A stretch of 11,390 bases of DNA, from the NCBI GenBank assembly GCA_016303225.1, contig JAEDMC010000097.1, positions 1 through 11,390 of the forward strand, read 5' to 3'. The notes under the pieces are model-generated. The model saw only the letters and a list, made by a program, of their open reading frames with translations. It had not been told where the DNA came from and made no database searches. This document shows positions 5,315 through 11,390 of the stretch, piece after piece. Both the position numbers and the translations under genes were made by a program. The DNA comes from Kiritimatiellia bacterium (lineage in GTDB: Bacteria; Verrucomicrobiota; Kiritimatiellia; RFP12; UBA1067). Numbering within the stretch: the first letter of the stretch is position 1; every line of letters starts with the position of its first letter.

Positions 5315-6942
5315 AGATCGTCAGATTTCTCGTTCGAGTGCTGGTGCTGGCGATGGTGTTTGCGGCCTTCGCCGGCTGGCCGGTCTGCTGGACGGCCCTG
5401 CGGGCGCAGAGCGTGCTGTGGGGCGCGGTCGCGACGCTCCTGCTGGGCCGGTTCTTCTGCGAGGCGATTTGTCCGCTCGGCATCGTGCAGAGCCTTGTCA
5501 ACTGGATCTGCCATCCGAAGACGCACGTCAGGCGCGTGTGCTCGCGGCTCCCCGAGACCAAGGCGCAGCGGATCGTGCGGTGGTCGATCGTTGCCGTCTG
5601 CGTCGTGCTCGGCGCGTGCGGATGCATGGGGCCCGCCAAGCTGCTCGTGCCGATTTCGATCTTCGGCAAGGCGGTCGCGCTGTGGACGCCCGGTCTCGTC
5701 CTGTTCGGCGTGGTCGTCGTTCTGGCGGCGATCGGCGACGGCCGCTGGTGGTGCAACTGGGTGTGTCCGTTCGGCACGCTCTACAACCTGATTGCGAAGG
5801 TGACGCTGTGCAAGAACAAGGTGGGCAAGGGGTGCGGAAACTGCAGGAAGTGCTTTGAGCAGCAGTTAGCGGTTAGCGCTGAGCAGTCAGCCCAGGAGGA
5901 AACAGCCAACAGCCAACAGCCAACGGCCAACAGCTCTGAGCTGACGCGCCGCGAGACGCTGAAGGGCGTGGCGGTGCTGGCGGTGGCGGAGAAGATCAAC
6001 GACGGAGGCTTTGCGCCGGTGAGCCTGCCGGGCGTGCCGGACCGCGGAACACCCGTGCTGCCGCCGGGCGCGGGCGATCGGGAGTCGTTCTATCTGAAGT
6101 GCTCGGGCTGCCATCTTTGCATCGCGAACTGTCCCGGGAAGTGCCTCGTGCCGTCGACGGACCTGAAGACCTTCGGACTGCCGGCGATGGACTTTCGCAA
6201 GGGGTATTGCCTCGGCGCGTGCGTCAAGTGCGGGGAGATCTGTCCGGAGCTCGCGATCAAGAAGCTTCAGACGCTGCAGCGCCCGAACGTGCACATGGGC
6301 GAGGCGGTGTGGAAGAAGGACCTGTGCCTTCGGACGACGGAGAAGGAGAACTGCACGGCGTGCGTGAGGAAGTGTCCGGTGCAGGCGATCCACCTCGTGC
6401 AGGGCTTTCCGGTCGTCGACCGGCAGAAGTGCATCGGCTGCGGGGCGTGCGAGCATGTCTGCCCGGCGCGTCCGATGCCCGCGATTTACGTGAAGGGATA
6501 CGAGGTGCAGCGCATGGTGAACCCGATTGCCGAGGCGGACCTCCTCAAGGAAATGCGCACGCGGATTGACGCCGGGGTGTCCGTCGTCATCGCGCGCGGT
6601 GGCGTGATCATTGCGGAAGAGACGGGTCGCGGACTCGATCCGCTCCTCAAGCTCCATGACGCCGGAAAGCTCCGGGGCTCGGTCGTGATGGACAAGGTGG
6701 TCGGTCGCGCGGCGGCGGCGATCTGCGCGGAGGGCGGCGCGACGAAGGTGTGCACGCTCCTGGCGGGGAAGGGGGCGGCCGCGATCCTCGAGGCGCGCGG
6801 CATTCCCTTCGAGGCGGCGACGACCGTGGAGAGGATTCTCAATCACAAGAAGACCGACAGCTGTCCGATGGAGAAGGCGGTTGCGGAGCTGAACGAACCC
6901 AAGAAGATGATCGAAGCGATCAGAAAGGCAAAGGCGAAATGA
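5311..6942 (+). CDS. Membrane polyferredoxin fusion: NapH-like, Tat-like segment, 4x ferredoxin motifs, DUF1893
   Basis: 543-residue membrane Fe-S protein. Residues 1-185 resemble NapH: about four transmembrane helices, C50-x3-C54-P and C148-x3-C152-P, then C167-x7-C175-x2-C178-x2-C181. Residues 186-210 are a repeat-encoded Gln/Ser/Ala linker. L-T-R213-R214-E-T-L-K plus a hydrophobic run (to about 230) looks like a twin-arginine signal of a NapG-type ferredoxin, now internal. Four [4Fe-4S] motifs follow: C264/267/270/274, C300/304/307/311, C339/348/351/355 and C374/377/380/384. Residues about 407-525 match DUF1893 (DKVVGRAAAA, CPMEKAV). The likely role is passing electrons between quinone pool and a redox partner, perhaps the upstream reductase (inference from the ATGA overlap). 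The start is supported by GGAGG at 5299-5303. Confidence 0.88.
   Translation: MKIVRFLVRVLVLAMVFAAFAGWPVCWTALRAQSVLWGAVATLLLGRFFCEAICPLGIVQSLVNWICHPKTHVRRVCSRLPETKAQRIVRWSIVAVCVVLGACGCMGPAKLLVPISIFGKAVALWTPGLVLFGVVVVLAAIGDGRWWCNWVCPFGTLYNLIAKVTLCKNKVGKGCGNCRKCFEQQLAVSAEQSAQEETANSQQPTANSSELTRRETLKGVAVLAVAEKINDGGFAPVSLPGVPDRGTPVLPPGAGDRESFYLKCSGCHLCIANCPGKCLVPSTDLKTFGLPAMDFRKGYCLGACVKCGEICPELAIKKLQTLQRPNVHMGEAVWKKDLCLRTTEKENCTACVRKCPVQAIHLVQGFPVVDRQKCIGCGACEHVCPARPMPAIYVKGYEVQRMVNPIAEADLLKEMRTRIDAGVSVVIARGGVIIAEETGRGLDPLLKLHDAGKLRGSVVMDKVVGRAAAAICAEGGATKVCTLLAGKGAAAILEARGIPFEAATTVERILNHKKTDSCPMEKAVAELNEPKKMIEAIRKAKAK
5866..5934. repeat. Inverted pair of period-7 repeat arms inside the polyferredoxin gene
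   Basis: The left arm (5866-5891) is about 3.7 heptamers of TTAGCGG type. After a 9-base spacer the right arm (5901-5934) is nearly five heptamers of AACAGCC. The reverse complement of the right arm resembles the left (10 of 13 over the best part). The element encodes the linker exactly between the NapH-like domain and the twin-arginine segment, in frame. Confidence 0.7.
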
Positions 6943-7412
6943 ATGCAATCACGTTCGGACAGGCATGGGCGTACGGCGGACCCCTCATGTGGGTGCTGGC
7001 GTTTCTCTCGGTGATGGCCCTGGCGGTCGTCATGTACCTCTGGTACGCGCACCGTCCGGGAATCTGCATTCCCGACGCGGTCTCGCGCATCCGCGCGGCG
7101 AAGGATCCCGCCGCGGAAGGGGGGCGCATCGCGGACGCGATGATGGCGTCCGTCGACTGGCTCGCGGACATTGCGGCGATTGCGCCGCTCGTCGGACTTC
7201 TCGGGACGGTGCTCGGCATGTTCCAGGCGTTCGGCGGCATTGCGTCCGACGTCGCCGCCGGCGCGAAGCCGGTGGTGCTCGCGCAGGGCGTCTCGCAGGC
7301 AATCGTGACGACGATCTTCGGTCTTGTGGTCGCGATTCCGACGCTCATGTTCCACGCGATCTTCCGCCGCCGCGCGCAGAAGCGCATCGGCGAGATTGAA
7401 GCGGCTTGCTAA
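6939..7412 (+). CDS. Short MotA/TolQ/ExbB-family proton channel protein
   Basis: Inner-membrane component of a proton-motive-force motor, pairing with the ExbD encoded next. It has 157 residues against about 240 in E. coli ExbB. Three transmembrane helices are visible at about 13-36, 76-100 and 114-141. The family core is IAPLVGLLGTVLGMFQAF (T90) and GVSQAIVTTIFGLVVAIP (T124, T125). The cytoplasmic loop between helices 1 and 2 is only about 38 residues, so it is a minimal version. Aligned by eye, the position of the essential ExbB glutamate E176 (E. coli IAEALLATA) is Q120. The gene starts inside the previous stop (ATGA) with AAGG at 6931-6934. It cannot be told from sequence alone whether it is orthologous to ExbB or TolQ; the partner genes favour an ExbB-like role. 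Confidence 0.88.
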   Translation: MNAITFGQAWAYGGPLMWVLAFLSVMALAVVMYLWYAHRPGICIPDAVSRIRAAKDPAAEGGRIADAMMASVDWLADIAAIAPLVGLLGTVLGMFQAFGGIASDVAAGAKPVVLAQGVSQAIVTTIFGLVVAIPTLMFHAIFRRRAQKRIGEIEAAC

Positions 7413-7426
7413 CAGCTAAGAGCTAA
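7408..7426. repeat. Period-7 repeat at the ExbB-ExbD junction
   Basis: GCTAACA, GCTAAGA, GCTAA: two and two-thirds heptamers covering the stop codon of the ExbB-like gene and most of the 17-base gap to exbD. Its reverse complement is of the TTAGC-x2 type seen in the left arm of the polyferredoxin repeat at 5866-5891, so the two look related. Confidence 0.5.
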
Positions 7427-7429
7427 ATC

Positions 7430-7843
7430 ATGAAATTTAGAAGAAATACACGAAGCAAAGCTCCAGGGCTGGCCTTGACGTCGATGCTGGACGTCATCTT
7501 CCTCCTGCTGTGCTTCTTCGTGACGGTGAGCGTGTTCTCGCAGTGGGAGAACGAGATTTCGATCAAGCTGCCGTCCGCGGAGACATCGGACGAGCCGGAC
7601 CGCCTGCCGGGCGAAATCATCGTGAACCTGGCGAAGGACGGCACGGTCGTCGTGAACGGCAAGCTGCTGGAGCTCTCCGACCTGCAGGCGCGGCTCAAGA
7701 AGGTCGCGAAGTTCTATCCCGGTCAGCCGGTGATCATCCGGGCCGATAGGGAGCTCGCCTACGAGAAGCTGGTGAAGGTGATTGACACGTGTCGCGCAGC
7801 CGACGTGTGGAACTTCTCGCTCGCGACTGACGGGAGGGATTAG
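7430..7843 (+). CDS. ExbD/TolR-family biopolymer transport protein
   Basis: 137-residue inner-membrane protein with a short basic N-terminus (KFRRNTRSK), one transmembrane helix at about 14-38 and a periplasmic domain. The helix carries the family's key proton-accepting aspartate as D21 (LTSMLDVIFLLL), equivalent to D25 of E. coli ExbD. The periplasmic part shows the usual ExbD/TolR pattern: GEIIVNLAKDGTVVVNGK, then VIIRADRELAYEKLVKVID and a last strand ending FSLAT. Length matches the family (about 140). It follows the ExbB-like gene by 17 bases and together they should form the stator motor complex. There is no strong Shine-Dalgarno sequence; the gap is filled by the heptamer repeat. The downstream TonB-like protein is the likely force recipient (inference). 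Confidence 0.92.
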   Translation: MKFRRNTRSKAPGLALTSMLDVIFLLLCFFVTVSVFSQWENEISIKLPSAETSDEPDRLPGEIIVNLAKDGTVVVNGKLLELSDLQARLKKVAKFYPGQPVIIRADRELAYEKLVKVIDTCRAADVWNFSLATDGRD

Positions 7844-7851
7844 CTTTAACT

Positions 7852-9765
7852 ATGATTACACCATTTCTTGTTCCTGTTCTTGCGATTGCGGTCTTGCCTT
7901 CGGACCGGCTGTCGATGGCGGACCGGCTGTTCACGAAGGGCCAGTACGCAGATGCTGCGGCCGAATACCGGACGCTGGTCGGGCAGGAGGGCGTCAAGGC
8001 GGACGAGATCCGGTTTCGCCTCGCGGAGTGTGATCGGGCGACGGGACGGAAAGATGACGCGCGCAAGAACTATCGCGAGGTATTCACGAAGCATCCCGAT
8101 TCGCGCTACGCCTCGCAGGCGCGATTCCTCTATGCGATGGGCTCGCCCGCCGAGGAGCGTCGCAAGATGTTCGCCGAGCTCGACAGCGACCGCGTGGATC
8201 TCGCGACGCGGACCGCGGCGCTCTATCACCTGGGTGCGGAGACGTCTGACGCCGAGCTGCTGGCGAAGTGCGTGAAGCTCGATCCGAAGGGACGGTATGC
8301 GGACTACGCGAACCTCAAGTATGGCATGCTGCTGGACGCGTCGAAGGATCCTGCCGAGCGTCGCAAGGGCATCGAGGTGCTGCTCGGCATCGCGTTCGGG
8401 ACGAGTCCGCTCGCGGACGAGGCGCTGTACCTGGCGGCGATCCAGAGCTATCGGGAGAAGAAATACGGCGAAGCGGGGAGCCTTTTCCGCCGCTACCGCA
8501 AGAAGTTCCCGCAGGGCGACCACTTCGCCGAGTCGCGGTCGATGTCCGCCTGGTGCGACTTCATGGAGGGCCGCTACGCCGATGCGGCGGCGACGTGCGG
8601 CGAGGGGGAGGAGGACGACCTCGCGTACATCCGGGCGGCCTGTGCGTATTCGACGGGCGACAACGAGAAGGCGCTGATTCTCTTCAAGAAGTATCTCGAG
8701 GACTATCCGCAGGGCCGCTACCGGGCGGATGCGGAACTGCCGATCGCGCGCATCGAGTTCGACGCGGCGCAGAAGGCGGCGGACAAGGTGAAGACGATCG
8801 AGACGGCGAAGCGCAGCTTCATGCTCTCGAAGCTGGCGTCGGACCAGCTGCGGCTCGCTTTTGCGTACGAGCGTGCGGAGAAGCCGGACCTGGCGTCGGC
8901 GGAATACGCGTCGCTCGCGAAGGCCTTCCCCGGGACGACTGAGGCGGCGGAGGCGCTGTACCGCAAGGCGATGATCGACGCGCGGGCGGCGAAGTGGTCC
9001 GCCGCCGAACTGACCCTCGCGGAGGCGCTCGCGTCCGGCAAGCTCGGAGACCGCGTGGCGGAGGCGCTCTACTGGCGCGGTGTCGCGGCGATGAACCTCG
9101 GCCACGAGGCGGAGGGGGCGGACTCGCTCAATCAGGCGGTTCAGAAGGGGCTCTCCCTGGACGAGTCGCGTGAGGCGCGGCTGATGCTGGCGGACTGGGA
9201 TCTTCGCAACGGGCGGACCGAAAAGGCGACGGAGGCCTACCGCAAGCTGGTGCAGGAGGGCGCGTGCGAACGGATGAGCGCGGCGCGGATTCTCTCCGTG
9301 GGCAAGCTCCTCGGCGGCGCGGAGGCCGAGACGTGCGCGACGGCGCTTGCGAAGGGCGATTCGGCTGAGTGGCGTCAGGCGGGCTGGGCGCTGAAGGGCG
9401 CGTGCGAGGAGAAGCGCGGGGCGTTTTCGGCGGCGATCGAATCCTACCGCAAGTGCCTGGCGGAGAATGCGAAGACGGCCGAGTGCGCGGCGGCGGCGCT
9501 CAGCCTCGGCAAGCTCGAGTACCGCAACGGCGAGTTCGACAAGGCGGAGGCGACGCTGAAGACCGCGGTCGTGCTCAACGCGGAGGACGCGAAGGCGCGG
9601 GCCGAGGCGTATCTCGCGCTGGCGGAGAACGCAGGCGGCCGTGGCGACTGGAAGACGGCCGTCTCGTACGCGACGGTTGTGACGTCTCTCTTTGACGATG
9701 CGGCGTCCGTCGCCGCGGCGAAGAAGATCATCGAGGAGCATCCCGAGGCGAAGGAGGACAAATGA
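7852..9765 (+). CDS. Long tetratricopeptide-repeat protein
   Basis: 637-residue helical repeat protein, without a recognised enzymatic motif. TPR-like units are visible at about 29-43, 67-98 (ARKNYREVFTKHPDSRYA), 203-223 (GEAGSLFRRYRKKFPQGD), 270-290, 405-433, 452-470, 521-539 and 557-577; several resemble the YbgF/BamD type (spacing of Y-F-P-DS). The N-terminus MITPFLVPVLAIAVLP is hydrophobic but has no basic start, so export is possible but not certain; a periplasmic place would fit its neighbours. GGGAGGG at 7831-7837 precedes the ATG by 14 bases. The stop overlaps the next start (ATGA). A likely role is scaffold or adaptor for the ExbBD/TonB-VWA complex (inference). A 631-codon antisense frame over the same region is a composition shadow. 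Confidence 0.85.
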   Translation: MITPFLVPVLAIAVLPSDRLSMADRLFTKGQYADAAAEYRTLVGQEGVKADEIRFRLAECDRATGRKDDARKNYREVFTKHPDSRYASQARFLYAMGSPAEERRKMFAELDSDRVDLATRTAALYHLGAETSDAELLAKCVKLDPKGRYADYANLKYGMLLDASKDPAERRKGIEVLLGIAFGTSPLADEALYLAAIQSYREKKYGEAGSLFRRYRKKFPQGDHFAESRSMSAWCDFMEGRYADAAATCGEGEEDDLAYIRAACAYSTGDNEKALILFKKYLEDYPQGRYRADAELPIARIEFDAAQKAADKVKTIETAKRSFMLSKLASDQLRLAFAYERAEKPDLASAEYASLAKAFPGTTEAAEALYRKAMIDARAAKWSAAELTLAEALASGKLGDRVAEALYWRGVAAMNLGHEAEGADSLNQAVQKGLSLDESREARLMLADWDLRNGRTEKATEAYRKLVQEGACERMSAARILSVGKLLGGAEAETCATALAKGDSAEWRQAGWALKGACEEKRGAFSAAIESYRKCLAENAKTAECAAAALSLGKLEYRNGEFDKAEATLKTAVVLNAEDAKARAEAYLALAENAGGRGDWKTAVSYATVVTSLFDDAASVAAAKKIIEEHPEAKEDK

Positions 9766-11390
9766 CGAAGGAGCGCGGGGAGGAGGTCCTGATCGTCGCG
9801 CTCGTCTGCTCGGTCGCGATTCACGTCGGGCTGATGCTGATGGTGAAGTCGCACATCATGACCCGCCCGCCCGTCGGCGCGAAGCCGGCTGAGCGGACCG
9901 TGCCGATGCGCGTCAGCCGCACGGCACCGCGTCCGGATCCGGTGAAGATCGAGGAGATCATGGACCTCAAGGCCGCGAAGGACGCGCCGGCGGCGCGTCC
10001 GGACCTCTCGGTGCCGCAGGCCGCTCTGCCGTCCGCGCCGAAGTCGGCCGTGGAGCTCCCCGAGCCGGAGCTGCCTCAGGAGGCGACGCCCGTGACGCCG
10101 CAGGCGGTGTTTGACGCGAAGCCCGTCGGACTCGAGAAGCCCGTGGCGCCGGTGGCGCCGATTCCGATGACGAAGATCGAAACGCCGAAGGTCGAGGCGG
10201 CGGCGCTGTCCGCGCCGGACTTCTCGATTCGCGTGCCGGCGGTCGTGAAGGAGGTGAAGCCTCCGGTCTCGGTCGCCGTGCCCGGCGTCGATTCGAAGTC
10301 GGTGTTCCTGCCGGCGCAGGTGGCGAAGTCCGATGAGGACGGGGAGGAGAAGGACGCCGCCGCGCGCGCGGCCTACACGCCGGCGGCGGAGATCTACGAG
10401 AAGGTGGACGAGCGGATCGTCGCGGAGGAGAAGGCGGCCGTGCGCGAGCTGGTGGACGCGGCGGACGCGGCGGACCTCGTCAAGTTCGTGAACCTGACGA
10501 TGACCTCGGCGGTGTCCGGACAGTGGCGCTACTTCAAGGTGATGATGACTCCGCGCGCGTCGCTCAAGACGGTGCCGAAGGACGTGGTGGTGATCATCGA
10601 CGGCTCGGGCTCGATCGGCAACGACCGGCTCGGCAGCTGCCGGTCGGCGGCGCGGCGGATTCTCCGCACGTGCACGAACACGGGCGACCGCTTCAACTTG
10701 GTCGTGTTCCGCAACGCCTATTCCTACGCGTTCCGCCGCTGGCAGCCCTGCGAGGGCCCGAGCTTCGAGGCGGCGGACAAGTGGCTCGCGCGCCAGACGG
10801 CGCACGGGCGGACGGACGTCTTCGACACGATCAGCTCGGTGCTCACGCTGCCGCGTGATCCGAAGCGTCCCCTGATCGCGCTGGTGGTGACGGACGGCGA
10901 CGCGAATGCCGGCGTGAGCGACACGGCGGAGATCCTCTCGAAGTTCACGGCGCTCAACGACGGACTCGTCTCGGTCTACATGTACGGCGTGAAGTCGTCC
11001 GCCAACCGCGAGCTCATTGACGTGCTGACGCACGGCAACCGCGGCGAAAGCTTCATCTTCGACGGCTGGCGCTGGAGCGCGGGGTCCGGGATGGAGGGCC
11101 TTTCCGAGCGCTTCCGCGATCCGGTCCTCGCGGACCTCCGGGTGATTTTCGCCTCGGGCGTGCAGGCGGAGGCGTATCCTCGGCTGCTCCGGAACCTTTA
11201 CCGCGGCGGCACGCTGGAGTTTTACGGACGCGTGCCAGCGGCGGCGAAGGACGTGGCGTTCTCGCTGAAGGGTCTGGCGGGAGCTGACGCCTACGAGGGC
11301 TTCTTCCGCCTGCCGTTCGCGACGGCGCCGAACGATCCCGCGGTCGTCGCGGCCTGGCAGTCCGAAGCGGCGATCGACCGTAAGCTCGGC
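9762..11390 (+). CDS. TonB-like N-terminus fused to a von Willebrand A domain protein (3' end cut)
   Basis: The frame is open for 543 codons to the window end. Residues 9-30 form one transmembrane helix with S17-x3-H21 (CSVAIH), as in the TonB helix (S16, H20 of E. coli, LSVCIH), which is needed for coupling to ExbBD. Residues about 34-215 are a Pro/Ala/Lys/Glu/Val-rich spacer like the TonB periplasmic rod. A VWA domain spans about 274-430 with a complete MIDAS: D280-G-S282-G-S284, T351 and D378 (VVTDGDANAG). It is followed by a segment (PVLADLRVIF, YPRLLRNLYRGGTLEFYGRV) like that after VWA in YfbK/inter-alpha-trypsin-inhibitor-type proteins. AAGGAGG at 9751-9757 and the ATGA overlap fix the start. 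It probably binds a protein ligand through a metal in the periplasm and is energised by ExbBD; whether a TonB C-terminal domain follows is unknown. Confidence 0.87.
   Translation, partial: MTKERGEEVLIVALVCSVAIHVGLMLMVKSHIMTRPPVGAKPAERTVPMRVSRTAPRPDPVKIEEIMDLKAAKDAPAARPDLSVPQAALPSAPKSAVELPEPELPQEATPVTPQAVFDAKPVGLEKPVAPVAPIPMTKIETPKVEAAALSAPDFSIRVPAVVKEVKPPVSVAVPGVDSKSVFLPAQVAKSDEDGEEKDAAARAAYTPAAEIYEKVDERIVAEEKAAVRELVDAADAADLVKFVNLTMTSAVSGQWRYFKVMMTPRASLKTVPKDVVVIIDGSGSIGNDRLGSCRSAARRILRTCTNTGDRFNLVVFRNAYSYAFRRWQPCEGPSFEAADKWLARQTAHGRTDVFDTISSVLTLPRDPKRPLIALVVTDGDANAGVSDTAEILSKFTALNDGLVSVYMYGVKSSANRELIDVLTHGNRGESFIFDGWRWSAGSGMEGLSERFRDPVLADLRVIFASGVQAEAYPRLLRNLYRGGTLEFYGRVPAAAKDVAFSLKGLAGADAYEGFFRLPFATAPNDPAVVAAWQSEAAIDRKLG

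Noticed and set aside
6100..6114. CSGCH as a cytochrome c haem-binding motif
   Set aside because: The cysteines continue as C-x2-C-x2-C-x3-C-P, the ferredoxin [4Fe-4S] pattern, within a run of four such motifs, so haem attachment is not supported.
7846..9741. 631-codon minus-strand open frame
   Set aside because: It mirrors the TPR gene, which has recognisable repeats, a start overlap and neighbours on the plus strand. The mirror frame is low-complexity Arg-rich.
9444..11033. 529-codon minus-strand open frame
   Set aside because: It lies antisense to the VWA protein, which has a complete MIDAS and a start with a Shine-Dalgarno site. The frame is His/Arg-rich with no motif.

Overview
The window is GC-rich, densely packed bacterial DNA. 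It is almost wholly coding and reads mostly rightward, with one leftward gene (nth) at the left edge. The mix of housekeeping genes, oxygen-sensitive Fe-S redox proteins, an ExbB/ExbD pair, a von Willebrand A (VWA) protein and short degenerate tandem repeats embedded in genes would fit an anaerobic member of the PVC group (Kiritimatiellota/Lentisphaerota-like). That placement is an impression from gene content, not a measured phylogeny.

Layout. 1-70: 3' flank of nth with a strong stem-loop. 71-745 (-): nth, endonuclease III. 746-783: short divergent promoter region. 784-2271 (+): ybeY and mnmA, overlapping by ATGA. 2279-3481: proA. 3509-3994: small secreted, outer-membrane-barrel-like protein. 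4070-11390 and beyond: one apparent operon of six genes. These are an aldo/keto reductase with two [4Fe-4S] motifs; a membrane polyferredoxin fusion (NapH-like, Tat-like segment, four-cluster ferredoxin, DUF1893); a short ExbB/TolQ; ExbD; a long TPR protein; and a TonB-like/VWA protein cut by the window edge. Four junctions in the window are ATGA stop/start overlaps, three of them in the last operon.

How they may work together. The first two genes of the last operon look like a redox pair: a soluble NAD(P)H/Fe-S oxidoreductase and a membrane electron carrier. The next four look like a proton-motive-force machine in which ExbB/ExbD would energise a protein with a TonB-type Ser-x3-His membrane anchor, a long Pro/Ala/Lys/Glu spacer and a VWA domain with an intact MIDAS, alongside a TPR scaffold. 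This ExbBD-TPR-TonB/VWA cassette is the best candidate here for an undescribed system.

Two other patterns stand out. First, TATAAT or TAAAAT boxes end 7-9 bases before the start codon at four positions (nth, the ATG ahead of ybeY, proA, the reductase), whereas most downstream operon genes have Shine-Dalgarno-like sequences instead; this suggests leaderless transcripts. Second, short degenerate tandem repeats of period 6, 7 and 8 lie inside nth, mnmA and the polyferredoxin gene and at two gene junctions, and those inside genes keep the frame.
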